Made by a program: the position numbers and the translations under genes. From Actinomycetota bacterium (GTDB lineage Bacteria; Actinomycetota; Thermoleophilia; Solirubrobacterales; Solirubrobacteraceae): DNA of 19,301 nt. Numbering within the stretch: position 1 is the stretch's first letter; each line of letters starts with the position of its first letter. The notes under the pieces were generated by a model. The model ran no database searches. It saw nothing but the letters and a program-made list of their open reading frames with translations, and was not told the origin of the DNA. The stretch lies in assembly GCA_005788585.1 (NCBI GenBank), contig SYBY01000144.1, positions 1-19,301 of the forward strand, in the 5' to 3' direction. This document shows, piece after piece, positions 12,832 through 19,301 of this stretch.

Positions 12832-15624
12832 ATGGCCGACCCCGCCCTGCTCGAGCGCGACGACGAACTGGCGCTCGTCGACGAGATGCTGGCCTCCGCG
12901 GGTGCCGGCGAAGGGCGGTTCCTCCTCATCGAGGGACTCGCCGGGATCGGCAAGACGCGCGTGCTGACGGAGGTCCGCCGTCGCGCCGGGTCGCGCAGGC
13001 GGGTGCTCACGGCCCGCGGCAGTGAGCTGGAGGCCGCGTTCCCGTTCGGCGCCGCCCGCCAGCTCTTCGAGGGTGTCATGGCCGACCCCGAGCTGCGCGA
13101 GATCGCGCTTGCCGGGGCGGGCGCCGCTGCCGGCGACGTCCTCGGCGCGCCCACCGGGAACACCCAGGCGGGCAACGCCTCGTTCGCGGTGCTGCACGGG
13201 CTGTACTGGCTGACGCTGAACCTCGCCGAGGAGCGCCCCCTCGTCCTGTCCGTCGACGACCTCCAGTGGGTCGACCGCCCGTCACTGCGCTTCCTGGCCT
13301 ACCTCGTCCGCCGCCTGGAGGGCGCGCCCGTCCTGCTGGCCGCGACGCTGCGCAGCTCCGAGCCGGGGATCGACCCGGCGCTGCTGGCGGAGGTCGTGCA
13401 GGACACCGCGGTGGAGTCCCTGCAGCCGCGCCCGCTCAGCGAGGGTGCGGTCTCCGGTCTGATCGAGGAGCGACTCGGCACGGCCGGTGACGAGGCGTTC
13501 GTCGCGGCGTGTCACCGGTCGACCGGCGGCAACCCGCTGCTGCTGCACCAGCTCCTCGTCGCGCTCGCGGCCGACGCCGTCACGCCGGTGGAGGCGATCG
13601 TCGCCATGGTCCGCCAGATCGCGCCACGTGCGGTCTCGCGGACGGTGCTGCTGCGGCTCGCGCGCCTCCCCGCCGACGCGGCGGCCGTGGCGCGCGCCGC
13701 CGCGATCCTCGGCGAGCACGCCGCGCCCGACGCGGTCGCCGCGCTCGCCGAACTGGCGCCGGAGGCGCTGGCCGACACGACCGGGGCGCTCATCAAGGCC
13801 GAGATCCTGCGGTCCGAACCACCGATCGGCTTCGCGCACCCGCTGGTCCGCGACGCCATCTACCAGGAGATCCCACCGGCCGAGCGCGAGCTGCTGCACG
13901 GCCGTGCCGCCGAGGTCCTGCGCGACGCCGGCGCGCCCGCCGAGCACGTCGCCACCCAGCTGCTGCTGACACCCGCGCGCGCCAGGCCGTGGGTGGTCGA
14001 GACCTCGATGGCCGCCGGCTACGAGGCGATCGCCCGTGGCGCGCCGGATGGCGCGGTCGCCTACTTCCAGCGCGCGCTCGACGAGCCGCCCGCGCCCGAG
14101 GAGCGCGTCGGAGTCGTCGGCGCGCTCGGCATCATCGAGGCGCAGACCAGCGGGCCGGGTGCGGTTGAGCACCTCCGCGAGGTCCTGGAGTCGTCAGACG
14201 ACCCGTTCGCCCGTGCCGGGGTCGCCCAGATCCTCAGTCGCACGCTGATCTTCACGGGGGCTCCCGCGGAGGGCAGCGCGGTCGCGGAGGCCGCGCGCGA
14301 CGCGCTGCCCGACACGCCGGAGGCCCGTGACGTGCGGCTCGGCCTGGAGGCCGTCCGCGTCATCGCCGCGGTCTTCGGCGTGATCGACGATGCGCAGCTG
14401 GCGCTGCTCGCCGAGCACCGGCACCCGCCCGCCGACGCGGGGGTCGGCGAGAAGCTGCTCGCGTCGATGGCCGTGTACGCCTGGTCGCAGACCGACGGCA
14501 CCGCGGCCGAGTGCTGCGATGCCGCGCTCGCGCTGCTGCGCGACGGCGGCCTGAGCATCTCAGACGACCCGCTGACCGCCACGGGCGCGTTCGCCGTCCT
14601 GCAGTTCGCGGCCCACGACGAGCTCCTCGACATCTGGGCGCGCGAGCGAGCGGAGGCGTACCGGACCGGCTCGCTGCTGCTCACCTCGACCATCCACAAC
14701 TGGTACGGCGGCGCACTGCTGCGCCGCGGCGATCTGGGCCAGGCGCGCGAGGAGTTCGAGACCGGGCACCGGCAGTTCCGCCAGTGGGGGTACAGCCCCG
14801 AGGTCCTCACCGTGAGCGCGTGCCACCTCGTCGTCCTCCTGACCGAGCAGGGTGAGCTCGCCCGGGCGCGCGCCCTGCACGACGGGCTGGTCGCGCCCGA
14901 GCGCGACGCGATCGCCACCTTCCACTGGCTGTACTCGGACGCCGTCCTGTTGCTCGCCGAGGGCAAGCCGGGGCCCGCGCTGGAGCGCTGCGCGGAGCTC
15001 GCAACCCGGATGACGTGGGTCACACGGCCGATCGACTACCCGTGGCCGCGGGTGCAGGCCCTGGCGCTCGACCGTCTCGGCCGCACCGAGGAGGCGGTCA
15101 GGGTCGCGGAGGACTGGGTTGCGCAGACGCGCGACTGGGGCGCCCCGGGTGAGGTCGGCGCCGCGCTGTGCGTGCTGGGCCTCGTCCAGCGCGACGCGGG
15201 GCTCGACGCGCTACGCGAGGCGGTCGCCGTGCTCGACGGCTCGTCCGCGCGGCTGGAGCTCGCCAAGGCGCTCGCCGCGCTGGGGTCGACGATGCGGCGG
15301 GCGCGGGAGCCGTCGGAGGCGCGCGAGCCGCTGCGTCGTGCCCTGGACCTCGCGTCGGCGTGCGAAGCGCACGCGCTCGCCGACCACATCCGCACCGAGC
15401 TCCAGGCCACGGGCGCGCGCCCGCGGACCGATGCGCTGGCGGGCGTCGAGGCGCTGACGCCGAGCGAGCGCCGGGTCGCCGACCTCGCTGCGGCGGGGAA
15501 CGCGAACCGCGAGATCGCGCAGCAGCTGTACGTCACGCCGAAGACCGTCGAGGTCCACCTGACGAACGCGTACCGCAAGCTCGGCATCGGCTCGCGGCGC
15601 GAGCTGGCGGGCGCGCTGGACTGA
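12832..15624 (+). CDS. LAL-family transcriptional regulator 1 (STAND ATPase, TPR-like, LuxR HTH)
   Basis: This is a 930-aa cytoplasmic regulator of the LAL (large ATP-binding LuxR, MalT-like) type. The N-terminal AAA/STAND ATPase domain (about 5-200) has Walker A 'GLAGIGKT' (35-42, Lys41) and Walker B 'LVLSVDD' with Asp142/Asp143, followed by 'LQWVD' and 'LLAATLRSSEP'. A winged-helix and helical region follows, with 'STGGNPLLL' and 'GFAHPLVRDAIYQE'. Residues about 370-850 are alpha-helical, TPR-like repeats that probably bind an effector. The LuxR HTH (about 875-926, 'LTPSERRVADLAAAGNANRE...TPKTVEVHLTNAYRKLG') binds DNA. Family members oligomerise on ATP and ligand binding and activate transcription; the ligand and target genes here are unknown. 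The ATG at 12832 fits the leaderless promoter and the usual 'LLERDDEL' N-terminus. It is first of three tandem paralogues. Confidence 0.93.
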   Translation: MADPALLERDDELALVDEMLASAGAGEGRFLLIEGLAGIGKTRVLTEVRRRAGSRRRVLTARGSELEAAFPFGAARQLFEGVMADPELREIALAGAGAAAGDVLGAPTGNTQAGNASFAVLHGLYWLTLNLAEERPLVLSVDDLQWVDRPSLRFLAYLVRRLEGAPVLLAATLRSSEPGIDPALLAEVVQDTAVESLQPRPLSEGAVSGLIEERLGTAGDEAFVAACHRSTGGNPLLLHQLLVALAADAVTPVEAIVAMVRQIAPRAVSRTVLLRLARLPADAAAVARAAAILGEHAAPDAVAALAELAPEALADTTGALIKAEILRSEPPIGFAHPLVRDAIYQEIPPAERELLHGRAAEVLRDAGAPAEHVATQLLLTPARARPWVVETSMAAGYEAIARGAPDGAVAYFQRALDEPPAPEERVGVVGALGIIEAQTSGPGAVEHLREVLESSDDPFARAGVAQILSRTLIFTGAPAEGSAVAEAARDALPDTPEARDVRLGLEAVRVIAAVFGVIDDAQLALLAEHRHPPADAGVGEKLLASMAVYAWSQTDGTAAECCDAALALLRDGGLSISDDPLTATGAFAVLQFAAHDELLDIWARERAEAYRTGSLLLTSTIHNWYGGALLRRGDLGQAREEFETGHRQFRQWGYSPEVLTVSACHLVVLLTEQGELARARALHDGLVAPERDAIATFHWLYSDAVLLLAEGKPGPALERCAELATRMTWVTRPIDYPWPRVQALALDRLGRTEEAVRVAEDWVAQTRDWGAPGEVGAALCVLGLVQRDAGLDALREAVAVLDGSSARLELAKALAALGSTMRRAREPSEAREPLRRALDLASACEAHALADHIRTELQATGARPRTDALAGVEALTPSERRVADLAAAGNANREIAQQLYVTPKTVEVHLTNAYRKLGIGSRRELAGALD

Positions 15625-15652
15625 ACACGCTCCCGGGCGGGCTCGTCACCCG

Positions 15653-15658
15653 TAGGAT
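15653..15658 (+). promoter_or_regulatory. Candidate -10 box of the second LAL regulator gene (leaderless)
   Basis: TAGGAT matches TANNNT and ends exactly 7 nt before GTG 15666, the same geometry as at the first LAL gene. It lies in the 41-nt space after the first gene's stop, so the second gene probably has its own promoter besides any read-through. It also fixes the start codon, since no ribosome site is seen. Confidence 0.5.
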
Positions 15659-15665
15659 TCGCGCC

Positions 15666-18458
15666 GTGATCGACGGGCTTCTGGAGCGTGACGCGGAACT
15701 GGACGGGCTCCAGCGTGCGCTGGACGGCGTGCAGGACGGCGAGGGCCGGCTCCTGCTCATCGAGGGTCCCGCCGGGATCGGCAAGAGCCGGCTGCTCGCG
15801 GAGGTCCGCCGCGGCGCGGCGCGCAACACCCTGGTCCTGTCTGCGCGGGCCGGGGAACTGGAGGGATCGTTCCCGTTCGGCGTCGTGCGCCAGCTGTTCG
15901 AAGGCGTGGTCGCCGACCCGGAGCTGGCCGACCGCGCGCTCAGCGGCGCCGCCGCGTCGGCGCGCAGCGTGCTGGGCGCCCCCGAGCTCGGCGGGCAGAC
16001 GCTCGGCAACACGTCGTTCGCGGTGCTCCACGGGCTGTACTGGCTGGCGATGAACCTGGCCGAAGACCGCCCGCTCGTGCTGGCGGTCGACGATCTGCAC
16101 TGGGTCGACCGGCCGTCGCTGCGGTTCCTGGCCTACCTCGTGCGGCGCCTCGAAGGCGCGCCGATCCTCGTCGCGGCGACCCTGCGGACCGCCGAGCCCG
16201 GCATGGACGCGGCGCTCCTGGCCGAGATGGCGCAGGACCCGATGACCGTCCCGCTGCGGCCCCGGCCGCTGAGCGGGGACGCCGTCGCCGAGCTCGTGCA
16301 CGACCTCCTCGGCGACGGGGCGCAACCCGGGTTCCTGGAGGCATGCCGGCGCGCGACGGGCGGCAACCCGCTGCTGCTGCGTCAGCTCCTGTCCGCGCTG
16401 GCCGCCGACGGGGTGACGCCGACCGACGACCAGGTCGCCACCGTGCGCGACATCGCGCCACGCGCCGTCTCGCGCACGGTCCTCTCGCGGCTCGCGCGCG
16501 GGTCGGAGGACGCTCTGGCCGTCGCCCGCGCCGTCGCGGTCCTCGGAGAGAGCGCCGCGCTCCAGGCGGTGGCGGCACTGGCCGACCTCGACGAGGCGCG
16601 GACGGCCGAGGCGACCGGCGAGCTCGTCCGCTCCGAGCTCCTGCGCTCCGAGCCGCCGCTGGGCTTCGTCCATCCGCTGCTGCGCGACGCCGTCTACCAG
16701 GACCTCGCGCCCGGCCGGCGCGACCTGCTCCACGCGCGCGCGGCGCAGATCCTGGCCGAGGGCGGCGCGCCGCCGGAGCAGACCGCCGCGCAGCTCCTGC
16801 TGTGCCCGCCCCGGGGGGAGGGCTGGGTCGTGCAGGCGTGCCGGGGCGCGGCGGCGGCATCCAGCGCCCGCGGTGCGCCCGACAACGCCGCGGCCTACCT
16901 GCAGCGGGCGCTCGAGGAACCGCCGTCGCCGGAGGACCGCCCCGCGGTCCTGCTGGAGCTCGGGATGGCCGAAGCCCACGCGACGGGGCCGGGCGCGGTC
17001 GACCACCTCACCGAGGCGCTGTCGTTCGTCGACGACCCGCTCGCGCGCGCGGACATCACGCAGATGCTCGGCCGCGTGATGCTGTTCACAGGAGATCCCG
17101 AGGGTGCCGCGGAGATCGCGCGCGCCGCGATCGCCGACCTGCCCGCAGCAGCGGAGGACGTCCGCCGGACGCTCGAGGCGCTGGTGCACATGACCGTGTA
17201 CTTCGGCGCGGGCGATCCGCAGAGTCTCGGGGCGCTGGAGCCGTACCGGCGCACGATCCCGGGGGCGCAGCTCGGTACGCGGATGCTGCAGTCGATGGGC
17301 GGCTACACCTGGGCGTACGAGGGGGCCTCCGCGGACGACGCCGCCGAGGTCTGCCTGGACGCGCTGCTCGACGGCCAGCTCATCGCCGCCGACAGCGCGC
17401 TCATCCCCATGGCGGCGATGAACACGCTGGTCGCCGCCGGGCGGGAGGAGGTCCTGGAGATCTGGGATCGGTTCCGGGCCGAGGCGCACCGGTCGGGCTC
17501 GCAGCTCGTCCTGGCCACCATCCACCTCTGGTACGGCTACACGCTCTACCGCCGCGGCGAGCTCGAGGAGTCCAAGGCGATGCTCGAGGAGGCCGTCGAC
17601 ACGCTGCGGGGCTGGGGCTTCAGCTCGCTCGCGCAGGTCTACCCGGGGGCGCATCTCGCGATGGTCCACATCGAGCAGGGCAACCCCGACGAGGCACAGC
17701 AGGTCCTCGACGGCGTCGGTGACCCCGTCCGCAACGGCACGAGCGCGTTCTTCTACCTCCGTGCCCGCGTCGCCGCGCATCTCGCGCAGGGAGACGCCGA
17801 GACGGCCCTGCACTTCGTCGCCCAGCTGCGCGAGCGCTCGTGGGTGCGGTACCCCGTCGACCACATGTGGTTCGGCCTTGAGGCGCAGGCGCTGCACCGG
17901 ATGGGCCGGACCGACGACGCGCTGGTCGCAGCACGCCGGGAGCTCGAGATCGCGCAGCAGTGGGGCGCGCCGATCCTCGTCGGCCCGGCGCTGCGGGTGC
18001 TCGGGGAGCTCGAGGGCGAGGAGGGCCTGCCGCGGCTGAAGCAGGCGGTCGACGTCCTGCGCGGATACGCGGGCGCGAAGCTGGAGGAGGCCAAGGCCCT
18101 GGCCTCCTACGGCGCGGCGCTGCGGCGCGGGCGCCACCCCGCCGACGCGCGCGAGCCGCTGCGGCGCGCGCTGGAGCTCGCGTCGACGTGCGGTGCGCCC
18201 GGGCTCGCCGAGCAGGCCCGCACCGAGCTGCACGCCAGCGGTGCGCGCCCGCGGACGGATGCGCTGTCGGGCGTCGAGGCGCTGACGCCGAGCGAGCGGC
18301 GGGTCGTCGATCTGGCCGCGGGCGGGCAGGCCAACCGCGAGATCGCGCAGACGCTGTTCGTCACCCCGAAGACGGTCGAGGTGCATCTGACGAACGCGTA
18401 CCGCAAGCTCGGCGTGCGCTCCCGGCGTGAACTGGGCGGCGTCCTCACGCAGGCATGA
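15666..18458 (+). CDS. LAL-family transcriptional regulator 2 (STAND ATPase, TPR-like, LuxR HTH)
   Basis: This 930-aa paralogue of the preceding gene has identical length and layout. Walker A is 'GPAGIGKS' (34-41, Lys40), and Walker B is 'LVLAVDDLHWVD' with Asp142/Asp143. 'ATGGNPLLLRQLL' and 'GFVHPLLRDAVYQD' mark the helical region. TPR-like repeats fill about 370-850, and the LuxR HTH is at the C-terminus ('LTPSERRVVDLAAGGQANRE...TPKTVEVHLTNAYRKLG'). The recognition-helix region is identical to the first regulator, so both may bind similar DNA, while their TPR-like parts differ more and may read different signals. GTG at 15666 was chosen from the -10 box 7 nt upstream and the conserved 'LLERD' start; the frame extends further upstream only as an out-of-frame reading of the first gene. 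The stop overlaps the third gene's ATG. Confidence 0.93.
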   Translation: MIDGLLERDAELDGLQRALDGVQDGEGRLLLIEGPAGIGKSRLLAEVRRGAARNTLVLSARAGELEGSFPFGVVRQLFEGVVADPELADRALSGAAASARSVLGAPELGGQTLGNTSFAVLHGLYWLAMNLAEDRPLVLAVDDLHWVDRPSLRFLAYLVRRLEGAPILVAATLRTAEPGMDAALLAEMAQDPMTVPLRPRPLSGDAVAELVHDLLGDGAQPGFLEACRRATGGNPLLLRQLLSALAADGVTPTDDQVATVRDIAPRAVSRTVLSRLARGSEDALAVARAVAVLGESAALQAVAALADLDEARTAEATGELVRSELLRSEPPLGFVHPLLRDAVYQDLAPGRRDLLHARAAQILAEGGAPPEQTAAQLLLCPPRGEGWVVQACRGAAAASSARGAPDNAAAYLQRALEEPPSPEDRPAVLLELGMAEAHATGPGAVDHLTEALSFVDDPLARADITQMLGRVMLFTGDPEGAAEIARAAIADLPAAAEDVRRTLEALVHMTVYFGAGDPQSLGALEPYRRTIPGAQLGTRMLQSMGGYTWAYEGASADDAAEVCLDALLDGQLIAADSALIPMAAMNTLVAAGREEVLEIWDRFRAEAHRSGSQLVLATIHLWYGYTLYRRGELEESKAMLEEAVDTLRGWGFSSLAQVYPGAHLAMVHIEQGNPDEAQQVLDGVGDPVRNGTSAFFYLRARVAAHLAQGDAETALHFVAQLRERSWVRYPVDHMWFGLEAQALHRMGRTDDALVAARRELEIAQQWGAPILVGPALRVLGELEGEEGLPRLKQAVDVLRGYAGAKLEEAKALASYGAALRRGRHPADAREPLRRALELASTCGAPGLAEQARTELHASGARPRTDALSGVEALTPSERRVVDLAAGGQANREIAQTLFVTPKTVEVHLTNAYRKLGVRSRRELGGVLTQA

Positions 18459-19301
18459 GCGGCGACGGGCTGCTGGAGCGCGATGACGAGCTCGCGCTCG
18501 TCGACGAGCTGCTCGGTGCGACCGCGGCGTCCGAGGGGGCGTTCCTGCTCATCGAAGGCCCGGCGGGCATCGGCAAGAGCCGGGTGCTGGCCGAGGTGCG
18601 CGCCCGCGCCGAACGGCGGATGGCCGTGTTCGCCGCGCGCGGGGGCGAGCTGGAGGGCGCGTTCCCGTTCGGTGTCGTGCGCCAGCTGTTCGAAGGGGTG
18701 CTCGCCGATCCCGACCGTGCGGCGCGGGTGTTCGCGGGTGCGGCGGCGCCGGCCCGCGACGTGCTGGGCGCGCCGACCGGCACCACGCAGTCGGGGAGCG
18801 CGTCGTTCGCGGTGCTGCACGGCCTGTACTGGCTCGTCCTGAATCTCGCCGAGGAGCAGCCGGTCGTGCTGGCGGTCGACGATCTGCACTGGGTCGACCG
18901 GCCGTCCCTGCGGTTCCTGGCCTACCTCGCGCGGCGGCTCGACGGCGCGCCGGTCTTCCTCGCCGCCACGCTGCGCAGCGCCGAGCCGGGGGTCGACCCG
19001 CTTCTGCTCGCCGAGCTCGTGCAGGAACCGGCCGTCACGTCGCTGCGCCCGCGCGCGCTGAGCGAGGAGGCGGTCGGCGCGCTCGTCGCCGAGCGGCTGG
19101 GGGAGACGGGCGAGCCGGGCTTCGTCCGCGCCTGCCACCGCTCGACGGGCGGCAACCCGCTGCTGCTGCGCCAGCTCCTCGGAGCGCTGGCCGCCGACGG
19201 CGTGACGCCGACCGACGACGAGGCGCGCGCCGTGCAGCAGATCGCCCCGCGCGCGGTGTCGCGAACCGTCCCGAGCGCAGGCTGTGCGGCGGGGTGGACG
19301 C
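18455..19301 (+). CDS. LAL-family transcriptional regulator 3, N-terminal part (runs off the window)
   Basis: This third tandem paralogue is open from ATG 18455 to the window end: 282 codons of an expected 930. It overlaps the second gene by ATGA, so translation is likely coupled. The visible part is the STAND ATPase: 'GLLERDDELALVDELL' at the N-terminus, Walker A 'GPAGIGKS' (35-42, Lys41), Walker B 'VVLAVDDLHWVD' (Asp142/Asp143), 'FLAATLRSAEP' and 'STGGNPLLLRQLL'. Similarity to its paralogues holds through 'APRAVSRTV'. The last ten visible residues (from 19271) no longer match the 'LxRLAR' that follows in both others. This may be real divergence, a frameshift or a bad sequence end. The TPR and HTH parts lie outside the window. 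Confidence 0.88.
   Translation, partial: MSGDGLLERDDELALVDELLGATAASEGAFLLIEGPAGIGKSRVLAEVRARAERRMAVFAARGGELEGAFPFGVVRQLFEGVLADPDRAARVFAGAAAPARDVLGAPTGTTQSGSASFAVLHGLYWLVLNLAEEQPVVLAVDDLHWVDRPSLRFLAYLARRLDGAPVFLAATLRSAEPGVDPLLLAELVQEPAVTSLRPRALSEEAVGALVAERLGETGEPGFVRACHRSTGGNPLLLRQLLGALAADGVTPTDDEARAVQQIAPRAVSRTVPSAGCAAGWT

Noticed and set aside
15168..15665. Upstream extension of the second LAL gene by 166 codons.
   Set aside because: The extra part is an out-of-frame reading of the first LAL gene. The 'LLERD' start and the leaderless promoter support GTG 15666.
15036..18386. Open frame of 1116 codons on the minus strand opposite the LAL genes.
   Set aside because: It is antisense to the strongly supported regulators and has low-complexity Arg/Ala/Gln-rich content with no motif. 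Only its length is striking.
12832..19301. Long near-repeats between the LAL genes as a possible mobile or recombination element.
   Set aside because: The similarity is explained by paralogous coding sequence. No terminal repeats, transposase or target duplications are seen.

Overview
The window is high-GC DNA, with codon use that leaves long open frames on both strands. It looks like a Gram-positive actinobacterium. The best guess is class Thermoleophilia (Solirubrobacterales-like). The support is the gene styles: tandem LuxR/LAL regulators of about 930 aa, NHL and Ig proteins with the 'CRVDGG..' domain and a basic 'FKLSS.ANKTYKRKRRL..LKVTFTP' tail, and apparent leaderless TANNNT promoters. 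This assignment is inference from style; the window contains no taxonomic marker.

Region 1 (1-200) holds two adjacent tRNA genes, Ser(GCT) and Arg(ACG). Region 2 (202-6124) looks like a cell-envelope response module. A minus-strand response regulator and histidine kinase pair is divergent from five plus-strand genes, each joined to the next by a 4-nt start/stop overlap. The five genes are a VanY-type D,D-carboxypeptidase, a lipoprotein with a duplicated Cys-Met-Arg repeat, a peptidoglycan-binding membrane-fusion protein, a MacB-type ABC ATPase and a MacB/FtsX-type permease. The 73-bp divergent spacer carries an 11-bp-spaced direct repeat of the kind OmpR/PhoB-family regulators bind.

Region 3 (about 6125-12461) holds two large convergent genes for secreted proteins, separated by a strong 14-bp hairpin that can end both transcripts. 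The plus-strand gene encodes a putative polysaccharide hydrolase: a TIM barrel, then six TIG/IPT-like domains, then a jelly-roll. Its start codon and -10 box lie inside a 22-bp palindrome. The minus-strand gene encodes a six-bladed NHL propeller with one C-x5-C pair per blade, then Ig-like domains, a cysteine-rich region and a basic tail.

Region 4 (12462-12831) is a 370-bp gap with a GC-rich hairpin, a possible gene remnant on the minus strand, and the start of the next transcription unit. Region 5 (12832-19301) holds three tandem, same-strand paralogous LAL-family (STAND ATPase-TPR-LuxR HTH) regulators. The third runs off the window. The first two appear to be transcribed as leaderless mRNAs from matching promoter boxes; the third overlaps the second by 4 nt.

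Read together, the window is a surface and envelope region: sensing (two-component system, LAL regulators), wall remodelling and export (VanY, PG-binding adaptor, ABC transporter) and large secreted proteins. No CRISPR array, insertion sequence, phage gene or origin was seen.
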